Of a stretch of DNA of 64,000 nt, positions 32,796 to 42,493 are shown one piece after another. This DNA is from Gracilaria gracilis (taxonomy: Eukaryota > Rhodophyta > Florideophyceae > Gracilariales > Gracilariaceae): the NCBI GenBank assembly GCA_030374805.1, contig JARGSG010000028.1, positions 1 to 64,000 of the forward strand, given 5' to 3'. Every line of letters starts with the position of its first letter. The stretch's first letter is position 1. The translations under genes were made by a program, and so were the position numbers. The notes under the pieces were generated by a model. That model was not told the DNA's origin and made no database searches. It saw only the letters and a program-made list of their open reading frames with translations.

Positions 32796-33533
32796 ATGGC
32801 TATGCGCTGCCATTTTGAGAACAGCAACGAGGTAGGGGTATTCTCTATGCTCACCAACTCCTACTGCCTTGTCGCCTCTGGTGCTTCAGAAAACTTTTAT
32901 TCAGTCTTTGAAGCAGAACTCGCCGATCATATTCCAATCGTTCATGCTTCCATTGCCGGTATACGCATCATAGGCAGTCTTTGTGCTGGAAATGACAAGG
33001 GTTTATTACTACCAAACACAACTACAGATCAGGAGATGCAACATATCAAGAACTCGTTACCCGACAAAGTGGTCGTTCAACGCTGCGAAGAACGGCTTTC
33101 AGCGCTTGGAAATTGTATTGCTACCAATGATTATGTAACTCTAGCACATGCAGATTTGGATCGGGAAACCGAGGAAATTATTGCCGATGTGTTGGGCACC
33201 GAAGTGTTTCGGCAATCTATTGCAGGAGAAGTTTTGGTAGGCTCATATTGCACATTCACGAACCAAGGTGGACTCTTGCATCCTATGACTTCAATAGAAG
33301 ATCAAGATGAACTTTCGAGCTTGTTGCAGATTCCGCTTGTGGCAGGCACCGTTAACCGAGGTAGTGAAGTAGTTGGTTCAGGAATGGTTGTCAATGACTG
33401 GGCTGCCTTTTGTGGGTCGGACACTACGTCAACAGAGCTTCAGGTCATCGAGACTATCTTCAAGCTCAAGGACGCCCAACCATCAGATCTTGTTGCCAAA
33501 ATCAAAGGATCACTTATCGACAATCTTTCGTAG
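32796..33533 (+). CDS. EIF6: Translation initiation factor 6 (ribosome anti-association factor)
   Basis: 245 residues, the normal length of the eIF6/TIF6 family, and colinear throughout with the five-fold pseudo-symmetric fold. It opens [21 protein letters not shown]. Other family segments are [65 protein letters not shown] and [18 protein letters not shown]. eIF6 binds the intersubunit face of the pre-60S subunit at uL14, keeps it from joining 40S, and takes part in nucleolar 60S assembly. SBDS and EFL1 release it in the cytosol. The start ATG leads straight into the conserved domain. Intronless. Its stop is only 74 bp from the stop of the convergent SWR1-type gene. Confidence 0.97.
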   Translation: MAMRCHFENSNEVGVFSMLTNSYCLVASGASENFYSVFEAELADHIPIVHASIAGIRIIGSLCAGNDKGLLLPNTTTDQEMQHIKNSLPDKVVVQRCEERLSALGNCIATNDYVTLAHADLDRETEEIIADVLGTEVFRQSIAGEVLVGSYCTFTNQGGLLHPMTSIEDQDELSSLLQIPLVAGTVNRGSEVVGSGMVVNDWAAFCGSDTTSTELQVIETIFKLKDAQPSDLVAKIKGSLIDNLS

Positions 33534-33607
33534 TACAACAACAATAGTAGAAGTTCTTTTTATCTTGTACAGCGTGAGTCGTTAAACATGTTTCTTTACA
33601 ATTCTGT

Positions 33608-36600
33608 TCACTTCTTAGTTTTGGGGTTCCCTGAAGACTCTCCCAGAGCACCTTCGACCTTGGAACTCTTCACGCAAACGTTTGGTGCACTTCCGCTCCT
33701 GCCTTCTCCTGTACTGCCCAGACCAACAGCCGGTGCTGATCTTGGTGCAGCAACAGGGGTTGTTACTGGCTGAGGTCCATCCGTATGCGATGATGATACA
33801 GAACGTCCCTGGCTTACCTCGTGTCGCCTCATGACCCCACTTGCCGTCGTTGCACTCCCTCTTGGTGCCTTTCCAGCAGTCGCACCTGCGTTTCCAGTGC
33901 TCATGCTCCCTCTTCCCATCGAAACAGTTCTTGCTACTCCCAATCCACTTGTAACGTTTCCTCCTGCTGGTGCACTTCCTCTTGCTATACCACCTTTCTG
34001 TGTCGTAACCACTCTAGCTGCGTTGCCTCTAAGGGGCACATTGCCTCTTACTATGCCACGACCCCTCACGAGAACGCCCCCGCGTGCAAGACCTCTCATA
34101 ACTGTACTTCCTCTACCAGTTGACACTATATTTGAACCAACAACTATCCGTGATGCTGAAGTGCCGCGTCCTATCGCCGCAGTCCTTCCCACTGACGCAC
34201 CCCGACTGACGGTCTTTGCTATTCCTCCTCTTAGAACACCTCGCCCAACCCCCGGGTTTCCATTCGCTTGAACCGCTCTCTTGCCGTGTTCCGCTAGCAT
34301 GCTACGCCCTGTGGCAGCCGGATTGCTCGTTTTCACCGAATATCCTCGGCCCGCACCAGTCCTCGACGTGACAGCTCCGCCTAGGCTCGCTTTTGCATTC
34401 GCCCCGGCGTCGCGTGTTAGAGCCATACTGGAGGGCATATATGTGTGCATCATTTTGGGTCGATCCCTTCTATCGGAACCGTAAGTAATGATCTTCCCAA
34501 TACTAGAAGACAAAACGGCGTGTGACTCGATGGGATACAAACGACTGTCCCCGTTCTGTGGAATAGAAGTGGAGCCCATCGAATGAACAACAGCAGCGGA
34601 TGATTTCCCTAGAGGCCCATTCGAGACCTGCCCTCCTCCTGATGCTAGCTTCCCGACGCTAGGGCTTGTGGCTACATTTGAATACTTCGCAGCAGTCTTC
34701 GCTGCTGTCTGGATTTTGGAAGTAGCAGCTCCATGCTTCATGGAAACCGATTGTCCAGAGGTACCAGTCTGACCAAGCTTATCCTTCTGACCTGTGCTGG
34801 GAAGATTCTGGGCACTAGTTCCCTGTTGTGGTTGATGATAAATAGTTTTTTTTCCGGCGGAAGAACTAGATACTTTTCGTGAGGGTGCATTATATACAGG
34901 CGGAAGGTTTCCGGCTTGCTGCAAACGATGGGCACCGATCTGACCACGATTCTTCAGATCTACAGTCTTACTCTTCGGAGTAGCACTGTTCCGAGAGGGA
35001 CCAGTTGTACGGTTTTGAACGCTCGGGCGTTGTGAAGTTCCCGTACTTTGGACTTTCGGTCCTTTGATCGCTGTCTTCTGAACCGAAGTTTGGTCTGTGC
35101 CTTTGGGCTGCTGTTCTGGACCCTTCAATACTGAGCTGGGCTGTTCTTGATGTGATCCATTAACGGCACCTGTGAATCCATTTCCACGTCTAGGGTCATC
35201 TCTTGGAGCGAACATAAATGGTTTACGCTTCGATTGACCTTGCCGAGTTTCATGACTCTTGAAACCGGGTTTATGATGATCAGGGACATCAAAAAGATGA
35301 AGAATCTCGGTAATAGGAGGCAAAATCTCGGGTCGCACAATTCCTTTCATCTTCGATGCAGCTTCTGATAGAAGCTTCTGATGAGAAGGATGCATCTCCG
35401 ATGAACTATACCCAGTCCCTCCAGGGACCACAGGCTTCGCCCGTGACGCGGTAAAAGCGCTCTGAAACGCTCGTTGATACTTTTGCCGCGTATCCGATTC
35501 CAAGGTGGTCGACTTTGGGAGTAATGGACCATTCTTGACATCCTTTCCCAAAACATTAAGAAGTCTATCGACACAGTGCCTGATAGGACGGTACCGACGA
35601 GCCCCCATTCTTACTGTTGCTTTAGACGACAGAAGATCAGCTACGAAAAACATGTTATTGTTACAAGCTGAGGCAGCTGCTATTAGCGCCTCGTCCTCCT
35701 CCTTGGTCCATTCGTCGTTTACGCCTTGATGTTCATTGGAGATGTTCCCTCCATAAAACGCAATAGAAGACTTCATTCCAGGAATGGTAAACCTTCTCGC
35801 ATTCTTCTTTGGTTTGTTTTTGAACAGACCCCCCATAGTTGAATGATGAGGCTCGGATCCGGTACCAGAGCTCGTGACCACCACACTGCCTCTAGACTTC
35901 AGACTATGATCAACCCTTGCCTTCTTGGAGTGAACATTTGGAGAAGGGTAGCGCGACGTGTCACATTTTCCTTTCGAAGTCTTCACTCTTTCTAACTGAA
36001 CTGAACGCCTCGCTTCATCCCGGCATGCATCGGATGAATGAACTTTTGGACTAGGTGTTGGGTTAGAGACAGAACTTGAAATCTCATGTTTCCGTTTCAC
36101 TTCAATTTCTGCCTTCCTCTTCCGCAGATTCTCTAGACCCTTCTCCTTCTGCCTTCTCGTTGCGTACATGGTTCGACTCATCCTATTGTATGCATGGGGG
36201 AAGAACGCGGCGTCTTCCGCGCATTCCAAACCTGCCGCTGCAGTGCCGTGTACGACCGTCGAAAACTTAAGCTCTTCCGGACCACCGTCGCGTAGCGGCA
36301 GGTACAAATTAATGTCCGCGTCGGCGTCCGTCAGCGCTTTTAAATAGCTAGCTTGCCCTTCGTCAGTAACATCAATCTCATAAAGCAGAGTTTCCGTATC
36401 ATCCTCGACAGTGCCTTCAGACTCAGACCGCTTCTTGTCCTCCCCAGATGGATTGCTTCCAAACACAGATGGATTGCTTCCAAATACAGATTCCCTTCCC
36501 TGGCTTAATGACACAGATGGTAAGGCCTCAGAGCAGTGAGTGTGGTTGAAGGAATGGGCTCTATTTAAACGTTCAAGAACACGAAGTGCATATCGTTGAA

Positions 36601-39600
36601 TAGGAGTTAACGTGTCAAGAAGCTTGGTAAGATCTTTAGAGGCGTTCGGGCGACTTTCATGTCCTTTTGACGAACCCGCCTGACGTTCAACAGGTGAGTC
36701 GTTAAACTCAGCCTCCAAATCTCTCTTCTCCTTCTCCGCAACTTGTAGAGCCATTTCTTCTCGTTCGTCTTCTCTAGCAAGAAGCTTTGAAGCTATGGTT
36801 TGATATTCGGTGAAATCTTTGTCACTACCAGATCCGCACGAATCTCCTTCCAACTTTCCTTGACGAGAAACAGGCTCGACGATGCCAGATCCAAATCCCA
36901 TGAACTGCCCACATGAGCCTTGAATGTCAGCCTTGTGTGGGGAGCGAGAAATCGCCAAATTCTTCCCATTTTCTGGAGTGCAGAGCGGCTCTTTCTCATG
37001 GAGTGGTTCTGAGGTGTTCCGGAAACCGTTTCTCACAGTCCCCGACTTTTCGACGTTCGCTTTAAGGGTCAACCCCTCTCCAACAGCCTTCTTCTTAGCC
37101 AAACTATCTGTTTTCAATAGCTGAATCGCGTCGGTCGTAAACTTAGCTTGCGAAATAACCTGCTGTTCCAATGTTCTCTTTTCCGTGGCTCGTTTTAAAA
37201 TGCTTTCTTCCACAGTTTGCTCAGAAATGAAACGGTATATATGGACTGGCTTCGTTTGACCAATACGATGGGCTCGATCTTGAGCTTGATTGTCAACTGC
37301 AGGGTTGTAGTCAGAGTCATAGAAAATCACGGTATCGGCACCCGTGAGGTTAAGTCCGACACCACCCGCACGGGTTGTGAGAATCATGCAGAAAATCCTT
37401 GTATCAGTGTTGAACCTTTCCACCACTTTTTGCCGATCATCAGTCTTTGTTGTGCCATCCAACCGAAGATAACGACAACAATGGAGATTGAGAAATGATT
37501 CCAAAATATCCAACATCCTTGTCATCTGGGTGAAGATAAGCGCGCGAGACTTCCGAGCTTTCAGTTCTCGAATTAACCGTTCCAATGTTTGAAGCTTCCC
37601 ACAATCCCACTGAACCAATCTTGTATCAGGAATTGTAACTTGACTTCGAACCTCAAACTCGCGAAAAAGAGCACGAAGTCCGGATGACTTCCGAGAAAAT
37701 CTACGGAACTCATCTTGTTCTCTGATACGTAGCATATCATCGCCGTAGAAGCGAAGGTCAACACGAGGAGCTATGGCTCGTGTCACACAACATCCAAAAC
37801 GATGGGCAATTGGATTCGCCCTATCAATGAACTGTTCAACAGAGCGAACCAAACATACCCTTGGCTCATCCGAAAATGACTCTGTACAAGCATTAGCCGC
37901 AATCATTCGGCTCAGGGAGGAAGTGGTCATCGTGAAAGCCTTCCTAAGATCCTGTCCAAGTAAGGCACGTTGCCGTATTCTTAAAGCGTGAATGAGAACT
38001 TGGTGATGCAAGGCAGTCTTACGAAATGCAGCCCGGCGAGAAAGAGCGCGTTGACCACCAGGACCGCTGGGTGCGAAGTCCGGAGTTCCTTTGAGCGACT
38101 CAACATTTCTTTCGTCCTTTAGGCCACCTTGCATTGCCTTGACAGCAGAGATGCGAGTGATTTCACTCTCGTACCAACTTCCGGCAGAGTGCGATTCCCC
38201 GTACTGAAAGTCTAATCCCAACAGCCGTAAAGTCACATTGCGTCTGACATCTTCTCTAACTGCTCGAGCGACAACCGTAGGGACCGGATAGAAAATAGCT
38301 GTGCAGGAGAATGGGGACAATATTGGGCGTCCTTCAAAGAGATCGGGGTGATTACAAACCTTACGTAGTTGCATCAGAACGTTCATAACGCCAAAGAAAT
38401 CTCCTGATTGTAATGTTTCCCGAGTATCATTTCGCGCCATAAAGTCCTCATATAGTTGCCGTTGTCTCTTGCTTAAACGACATGGAATCACATGTTCGGT
38501 CTTGGGAGGAAGGCCCTTCTCCACATCCGCTTTCAGTCGACGAAGCAAGAAAGGTCGAAGCACTCCATGAAGAGTAGAGACAGTTTCTGATCGCCCCCGA
38601 TTTGATTCCTTCTCTACTTCTACAGCCTCAATTAGAGGCTTCCAAAAAGTATCCTTGAACCACGAATGACTTTCAAAGAGTTTCGGCATCAAGAAATGCA
38701 TAAGAGACCATAGTTCCATCACGGAGTTCTGAAGGGGCGTCCCTGTAAGGAGCAGTCGATGACGAGAGGAAAAGGTCAAGAGGGTTTGCCATCGCTGAGA
38801 CTCAAAGTTTTTGATGTTGTGAGCTTCGTCTAATATCAAGTAGTACCACTTCTTCCGTCGCAGAATAAGTGAGTCTTGGACTGCAAGAGTGTAAGACGTA
38901 ATACAAACGTGAAACATATCTGGTCTGGTCCATCCTCTTCTCTTCTCCTTTCGTTCTTTCACGCTGCCGAAGTAGGTTAGAACCTTAAATCCCGGAAGCC
39001 ATTTCTTAAACTCCACCTCCCAATTAACCATAACTGAAGTTGGAACGACGATTAGATGAGGGCCCCATATCCCCTTTTCTACCGCAAGCCATGCCAAGAG
39101 CGCAATCGTTTGAATGGTTTTGCCAAGTCCCATCTCATCAGCCAGAATCCCGTTGAGGTCCTTACGCCATAAGGTTTGAAGCCAATCTAAACCTCTCCTT
39201 TGGTAGTCTCGTAAATTACCTCGAAGCAGTTCGTTCGGGAGACGTGTATATGGGGTCGCTTGCGACTCAATGGCGAAAGGCTTCGCATTCACGTTCGGAT
39301 CAGGGGTGTTTTTGGCAGGGGCTTCAGTTCCAGCTAACTTCTCCGCTGTACCATTTGTATCTGTAAACAACGAATTTGAGACGGTGTTCGAGCGACAGTC
39401 TTGTTGGGAGCAAATGCTTTCGCATTGAGTTTTCGTCGAATCTCCATTCATGGAACCATAATTCTCCGTTGTTACAACGTTCTTCTTTCCTTCAACTTCC
39501 ATGTCTTTTTGCGGCAATGCAGGAGTCAATGCCAAAATCTGCCGATCACTAGTTGACCCCTTCTCAATGCTCTCCCGGGGTTCAGCCTTCTTGTGTGAAA

Positions 39601-41155
39601 GATGCGCCAAACTACTCTTGGAGTGGACGCGCGTGGACTTAAACTCTGATGGTATCGAAGCATCGGATTCATTCTGAGGTTTGAGGTAATTGGTTTGGTC
39701 GGCCCTGTACACATCAGGATCAATACCCTGGGCTCTCAAAATCTCTTCTATTCCGGCGGCAGCTTCTTCTGCAAGTTTTTGACCTTCAAATACATCAGGA
39801 GCGTCCTCAGTTTCTGCAGCTCGAATCGTCTCTTCATCATCGACACTGTCACCCCATGATAGCGACTCACTCATATCAGAATCACTGTCATTTGGCTCAG
39901 GCGGTCTTGAAGGCTTCATGTGGGAAAAATAGTTTTCGGGATCGATACCTTGAGACGTCAACAAGTCTTTCAGAGGTAAGTCAGCTTGGGTTTGAAGGGC
40001 TGAAATCTCGTTCGGATCTTTCTCTTCTTCGGCCTCGGCCATCGCCATGGTTGTCTCGTCATCGAAGGCTTCCGTGTGGCCCTCCCCACACGCACTCACA
40101 GAGTTGGAGAATTCAGAATCTGAAAGCGTATCACTCGAATTCTGCTCAGAGCTTGCAACGCGGACAGTCGCTGACGCTTGGTTATTCGTACTCCGACCTC
40201 GAGGGCTATGACTGCGCAATGGAAGCTCCTTCTCTTTACCCGCATCTTGGTGCCGGACACGCCGTTCACCAACAGGTACTTGCTTTACCACATCGTGGGT
40301 GTCGTTAAGTTCATCAGCTGTCGGATGAAAGCGCAAAGTGTACGCAAGCTCTGAAGAGAAAGCTTCTGTCTTCTGCAGCAAATCTTTCAGCTTCGATCTC
40401 CGTTCCTTATCCTCCTGTGCCTTAGTCTTAAGAGACGCTCGATACTCGGCAATTTCTCCAATCTGCCTCCAAAACTTAGATACATCCCTAGCTATCGATG
40501 TTGCAAGCTTTCGAATTCTCTGGATTTCCTCAACCTGAGCTCTGGCTTCGCGACGCCGTCGCTGGTTGTGGTACTGCACGACCATCTTCGCAATCTTTCT
40601 AGCCATTTGCATCTTCCACTTGCGTTCTCCTATGAAATCCGTTGCTAGCCAGGTTGCCTCGTCGAGGAAATAGTCATGAAGGGTTTTATTTCGCATAGGC
40701 TCGGGCTGTTTCGGAAGACGTTCCCGAGCTAGTTCGGAGTTCTTTCGATTAATAGCTTGGGCCCTGGCTATGATCGACTGCTCGCGAAGGGCTTTTTCCG
40801 GAGGCTCGCCTTCGAGAAGAAGCGCGAAAGGAGATGTAGGGATACGGGGTTCATCTTTGACTGACTCTACTTTTGATTCAGCCCTGGCACTTTGGATACG
40901 AGATGAACCGTCTTCAACAGTTGACCGAGTTGAAACCTTAGCAGCTACTCTAGAAGCAGTTTCATGTACTTCTATACGTTCATCGATATCAGCTATGCAT
41001 CTGAGGTGATCGTCCCGGACTGTCGAAAACCGTGAATGAATTGTATCCAGACGCTCCACAAGTGAACTGATTGCATCTGTCCATTCTGGAGAACGGGAAT
41101 CTGTGTTCGAGTGGGACGTTCGTTGACGCTTTCTTGGCCTCGAAGGGGGCTTCAT
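33608..41155 (-). CDS. SWR1: SWR1/SRCAP/PIE1-type SNF2 chromatin remodelling ATPase
   Basis: 2515 residues in one exon. Order: a basic N-terminus, an HSA domain (about 150-260, binds actin/Arp proteins), an acidic region, the SNF2 ATPase lobe (about 650-900: DEMGLGKT, DEAHNIKN, LTGTPLQNS), an insertion of roughly 280 residues, and the helicase C lobe (about 1180-1310: RALIFTQMTRMLD, RAGGVGLNLTGAD, DRAHRIGQ). A SANT-like domain (WTKEEDEALIAAA, about 1820) and a long Ser/Gln/Lys-rich tail ending in RG-rich sequence (about 2270-2450) follow. HSA plus a split ATPase plus SANT marks the SWR1/SRCAP/Domino/PIE1 class, which swaps H2A for H2A.Z in nucleosomes. INO80 is less likely because of the C-terminal SANT. 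The start is the first ATG (MKPPSRPRKRQR); a longer frame begins at TTG. Confidence 0.93.
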   Translation of the reverse strand: MKPPSRPRKRQRTSHSNTDSRSPEWTDAISSLVERLDTIHSRFSTVRDDHLRCIADIDERIEVHETASRVAAKVSTRSTVEDGSSRIQSARAESKVESVKDEPRIPTSPFALLLEGEPPEKALREQSIIARAQAINRKNSELARERLPKQPEPMRNKTLHDYFLDEATWLATDFIGERKWKMQMARKIAKMVVQYHNQRRRREARAQVEEIQRIRKLATSIARDVSKFWRQIGEIAEYRASLKTKAQEDKERRSKLKDLLQKTEAFSSELAYTLRFHPTADELNDTHDVVKQVPVGERRVRHQDAGKEKELPLRSHSPRGRSTNNQASATVRVASSEQNSSDTLSDSEFSNSVSACGEGHTEAFDDETTMAMAEAEEEKDPNEISALQTQADLPLKDLLTSQGIDPENYFSHMKPSRPPEPNDSDSDMSESLSWGDSVDDEETIRAAETEDAPDVFEGQKLAEEAAAGIEEILRAQGIDPDVYRADQTNYLKPQNESDASIPSEFKSTRVHSKSSLAHLSHKKAEPRESIEKGSTSDRQILALTPALPQKDMEVEGKKNVVTTENYGSMNGDSTKTQCESICSQQDCRSNTVSNSLFTDTNGTAEKLAGTEAPAKNTPDPNVNAKPFAIESQATPYTRLPNELLRGNLRDYQRRGLDWLQTLWRKDLNGILADEMGLGKTIQTIALLAWLAVEKGIWGPHLIVVPTSVMVNWEVEFKKWLPGFKVLTYFGSVKERKEKRRGWTRPDMFHVCITSYTLAVQDSLILRRKKWYYLILDEAHNIKNFESQRWQTLLTFSSRHRLLLTGTPLQNSVMELWSLMHFLMPKLFESHSWFKDTFWKPLIEAVEVEKESNRGRSETVSTLHGVLRPFLLRRLKADVEKGLPPKTEHVIPCRLSKRQRQLYEDFMARNDTRETLQSGDFFGVMNVLMQLRKVCNHPDLFEGRPILSPFSCTAIFYPVPTVVARAVREDVRRNVTLRLLGLDFQYGESHSAGSWYESEITRISAVKAMQGGLKDERNVESLKGTPDFAPSGPGGQRALSRRAAFRKTALHHQVLIHALRIRQRALLGQDLRKAFTMTTSSLSRMIAANACTESFSDEPRVCLVRSVEQFIDRANPIAHRFGCCVTRAIAPRVDLRFYGDDMLRIREQDEFRRFSRKSSGLRALFREFEVRSQVTIPDTRLVQWDCGKLQTLERLIRELKARKSRALIFTQMTRMLDILESFLNLHCCRYLRLDGTTKTDDRQKVVERFNTDTRIFCMILTTRAGGVGLNLTGADTVIFYDSDYNPAVDNQAQDRAHRIGQTKPVHIYRFISEQTVEESILKRATEKRTLEQQVISQAKFTTDAIQLLKTDSLAKKKAVGEGLTLKANVEKSGTVRNGFRNTSEPLHEKEPLCTPENGKNLAISRSPHKADIQGSCGQFMGFGSGIVEPVSRQGKLEGDSCGSGSDKDFTEYQTIASKLLAREDEREEMALQVAEKEKRDLEAEFNDSPVERQAGSSKGHESRPNASKDLTKLLDTLTPIQRYALRVLERLNRAHSFNHTHCSEALPSVSLSQGRESVFGSNPSVFGSNPSGEDKKRSESEGTVEDDTETLLYEIDVTDEGQASYLKALTDADADINLYLPLRDGGPEELKFSTVVHGTAAAGLECAEDAAFFPHAYNRMSRTMYATRRQKEKGLENLRKRKAEIEVKRKHEISSSVSNPTPSPKVHSSDACRDEARRSVQLERVKTSKGKCDTSRYPSPNVHSKKARVDHSLKSRGSVVVTSSGTGSEPHHSTMGGLFKNKPKKNARRFTIPGMKSSIAFYGGNISNEHQGVNDEWTKEEDEALIAAASACNNNMFFVADLLSSKATVRMGARRYRPIRHCVDRLLNVLGKDVKNGPLLPKSTTLESDTRQKYQRAFQSAFTASRAKPVVPGGTGYSSSEMHPSHQKLLSEAASKMKGIVRPEILPPITEILHLFDVPDHHKPGFKSHETRQGQSKRKPFMFAPRDDPRRGNGFTGAVNGSHQEQPSSVLKGPEQQPKGTDQTSVQKTAIKGPKVQSTGTSQRPSVQNRTTGPSRNSATPKSKTVDLKNRGQIGAHRLQQAGNLPPVYNAPSRKVSSSSAGKKTIYHQPQQGTSAQNLPSTGQKDKLGQTGTSGQSVSMKHGAATSKIQTAAKTAAKYSNVATSPSVGKLASGGGQVSNGPLGKSSAAVVHSMGSTSIPQNGDSRLYPIESHAVLSSSIGKIITYGSDRRDRPKMMHTYMPSSMALTRDAGANAKASLGGAVTSRTGAGRGYSVKTSNPAATGRSMLAEHGKRAVQANGNPGVGRGVLRGGIAKTVSRGASVGRTAAIGRGTSASRIVVGSNIVSTGRGSTVMRGLARGGVLVRGRGIVRGNVPLRGNAARVVTTQKGGIARGSAPAGGNVTSGLGVARTVSMGRGSMSTGNAGATAGKAPRGSATTASGVMRRHEVSQGRSVSSSHTDGPQPVTTPVAAPRSAPAVGLGSTGEGRSGSAPNVCVKSSKVEGALGESSGNPKTKK

Positions 41156-42493
41156 GACTTCAGATGTTGTGTCACACGGAAGTGACAACAACAAGTTTGT
41201 CGTCGACCTTGAGAACCACTTTGCATGTTCAAAGATGGAATCGCCCGAATGTAAGATAAGCAAGAAACCGAAATTCGAATGCGGACATGAAAGAATGTAT
41301 AAATACAAAGAAGATGATGCGAGTAATGGCGTTAAAGATGACAAAACAATAAAGGTTAGACAAGGAAAGGCGGGAAAATCGAATTCAAAAAAGGGCGTTT
41401 TGCGAGTTTTAAGATTTGTTCGTAAGCAACAAGGTGGTGTAGAAGTGCTTGTTGCGCAGAGCAGATATCTCGCAGATTACGAAGGTGTTGAAGAACGTAC
41501 AGGTCAGACGAGGCGGTTTCACGCTTGATTTAAACAGACCAAGCTGCCGACAACTGGCGCCATTGAGGACAAACCTCGAAGATGGGTCGCGACCGCCTGT
41601 GCAGGTGCGCGCCGGTTACTGTAAGCCTCTGGATGGCGCTAAAACAGAGTACGAAAAGTTTGCACTCCTGTCTTGGGATGAAGAAAGCGCGTTCGGAACG
41701 GAGTTGTTTGAGGGTTGAGGCGGGGTGCGGGCGGGACTTGAAAAAAAAATTGTACGCGGCGCGACAGTGCGTATCTTGCACGGGCAAGGCGTCACTGTAC
41801 ACCGGGCGGGTGTAGGGTAGTAGCGCGAAAAACGAGGTTTGTGAAGCGCGGGACGCGCTCAGCGGAGCGACGTCGGGGAAGGAAGAAGGTGAAGGAGGGA
41901 GAAGCTGGCAAGTCGTAGCCGTCGCCTCCGACAAGTTTGGCGCACGCGCAGATCACAAAGGTCGCGTCGAAGCTGGGTGTGTTCTGCACTTTTCCGCCGT
42001 TAGCGCGAACTTTGCCGCCACGAAAGGTGGAGGGTGTGGCGCCATCCACGCCGCCGACGGTGGTTTCGAATTGGATTTGCGCGCCAATCCTCCGAAAACG
42101 CCGCTTGGGTGGTGCGTTGGCAGCCACGCGCTCTTTCCACGTGTCCTTCTCAGCCACACACCATTTTCACCCAATTTTTCGGAACGGTGAGGCCGCCGCC
42201 GCTGCCGCCGCCGCTGCCGCCGCGGAACGCTCCCTTGACGTACCAACGTGCGCTGTGCGGCGGTAACGCTAGCCCCGCGATCCGGCCGCCGGCGCTACAC
42301 CCTCGTTCGACAATCAAGTTAGATACCCTCCCCCCTTGTGGTACCAAGACGATATGATAGAGTGGCTGATCTCGTCGCGCATCTCTAGTGGATGCATGGC
42401 CTCGTGGTTCCGCAGGGTCGCCATATCTAACATCCAACCGGGTGTGCTCTCCATTTCTCTTTTCTGTCCAATATCAGCACCAACAAGCTCAAG
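41156..42493. other. Intergenic, 1.3 kb, with GCC-repeat tract
   Basis: Between two minus-strand genes. It has a GCC/GCT trinucleotide tract at about 42190-42222. A minus-strand open stretch at about 41792-42157 has coding-like GC-rich third positions (AEKDTWKERVAANAPPKRR and so on) but no ATG in a good place and no family I recognise. It could be an exon of a small unrecognised gene. Confidence 0.4.

Noticed and set aside
41154-41528. 124-codon plus-strand frame over the 5' end of the SWR1-type gene
   Set aside because: It starts inside the antisense of the remodeller's N-terminal coding part and has no family match, so it is probably promoter and antisense sequence.
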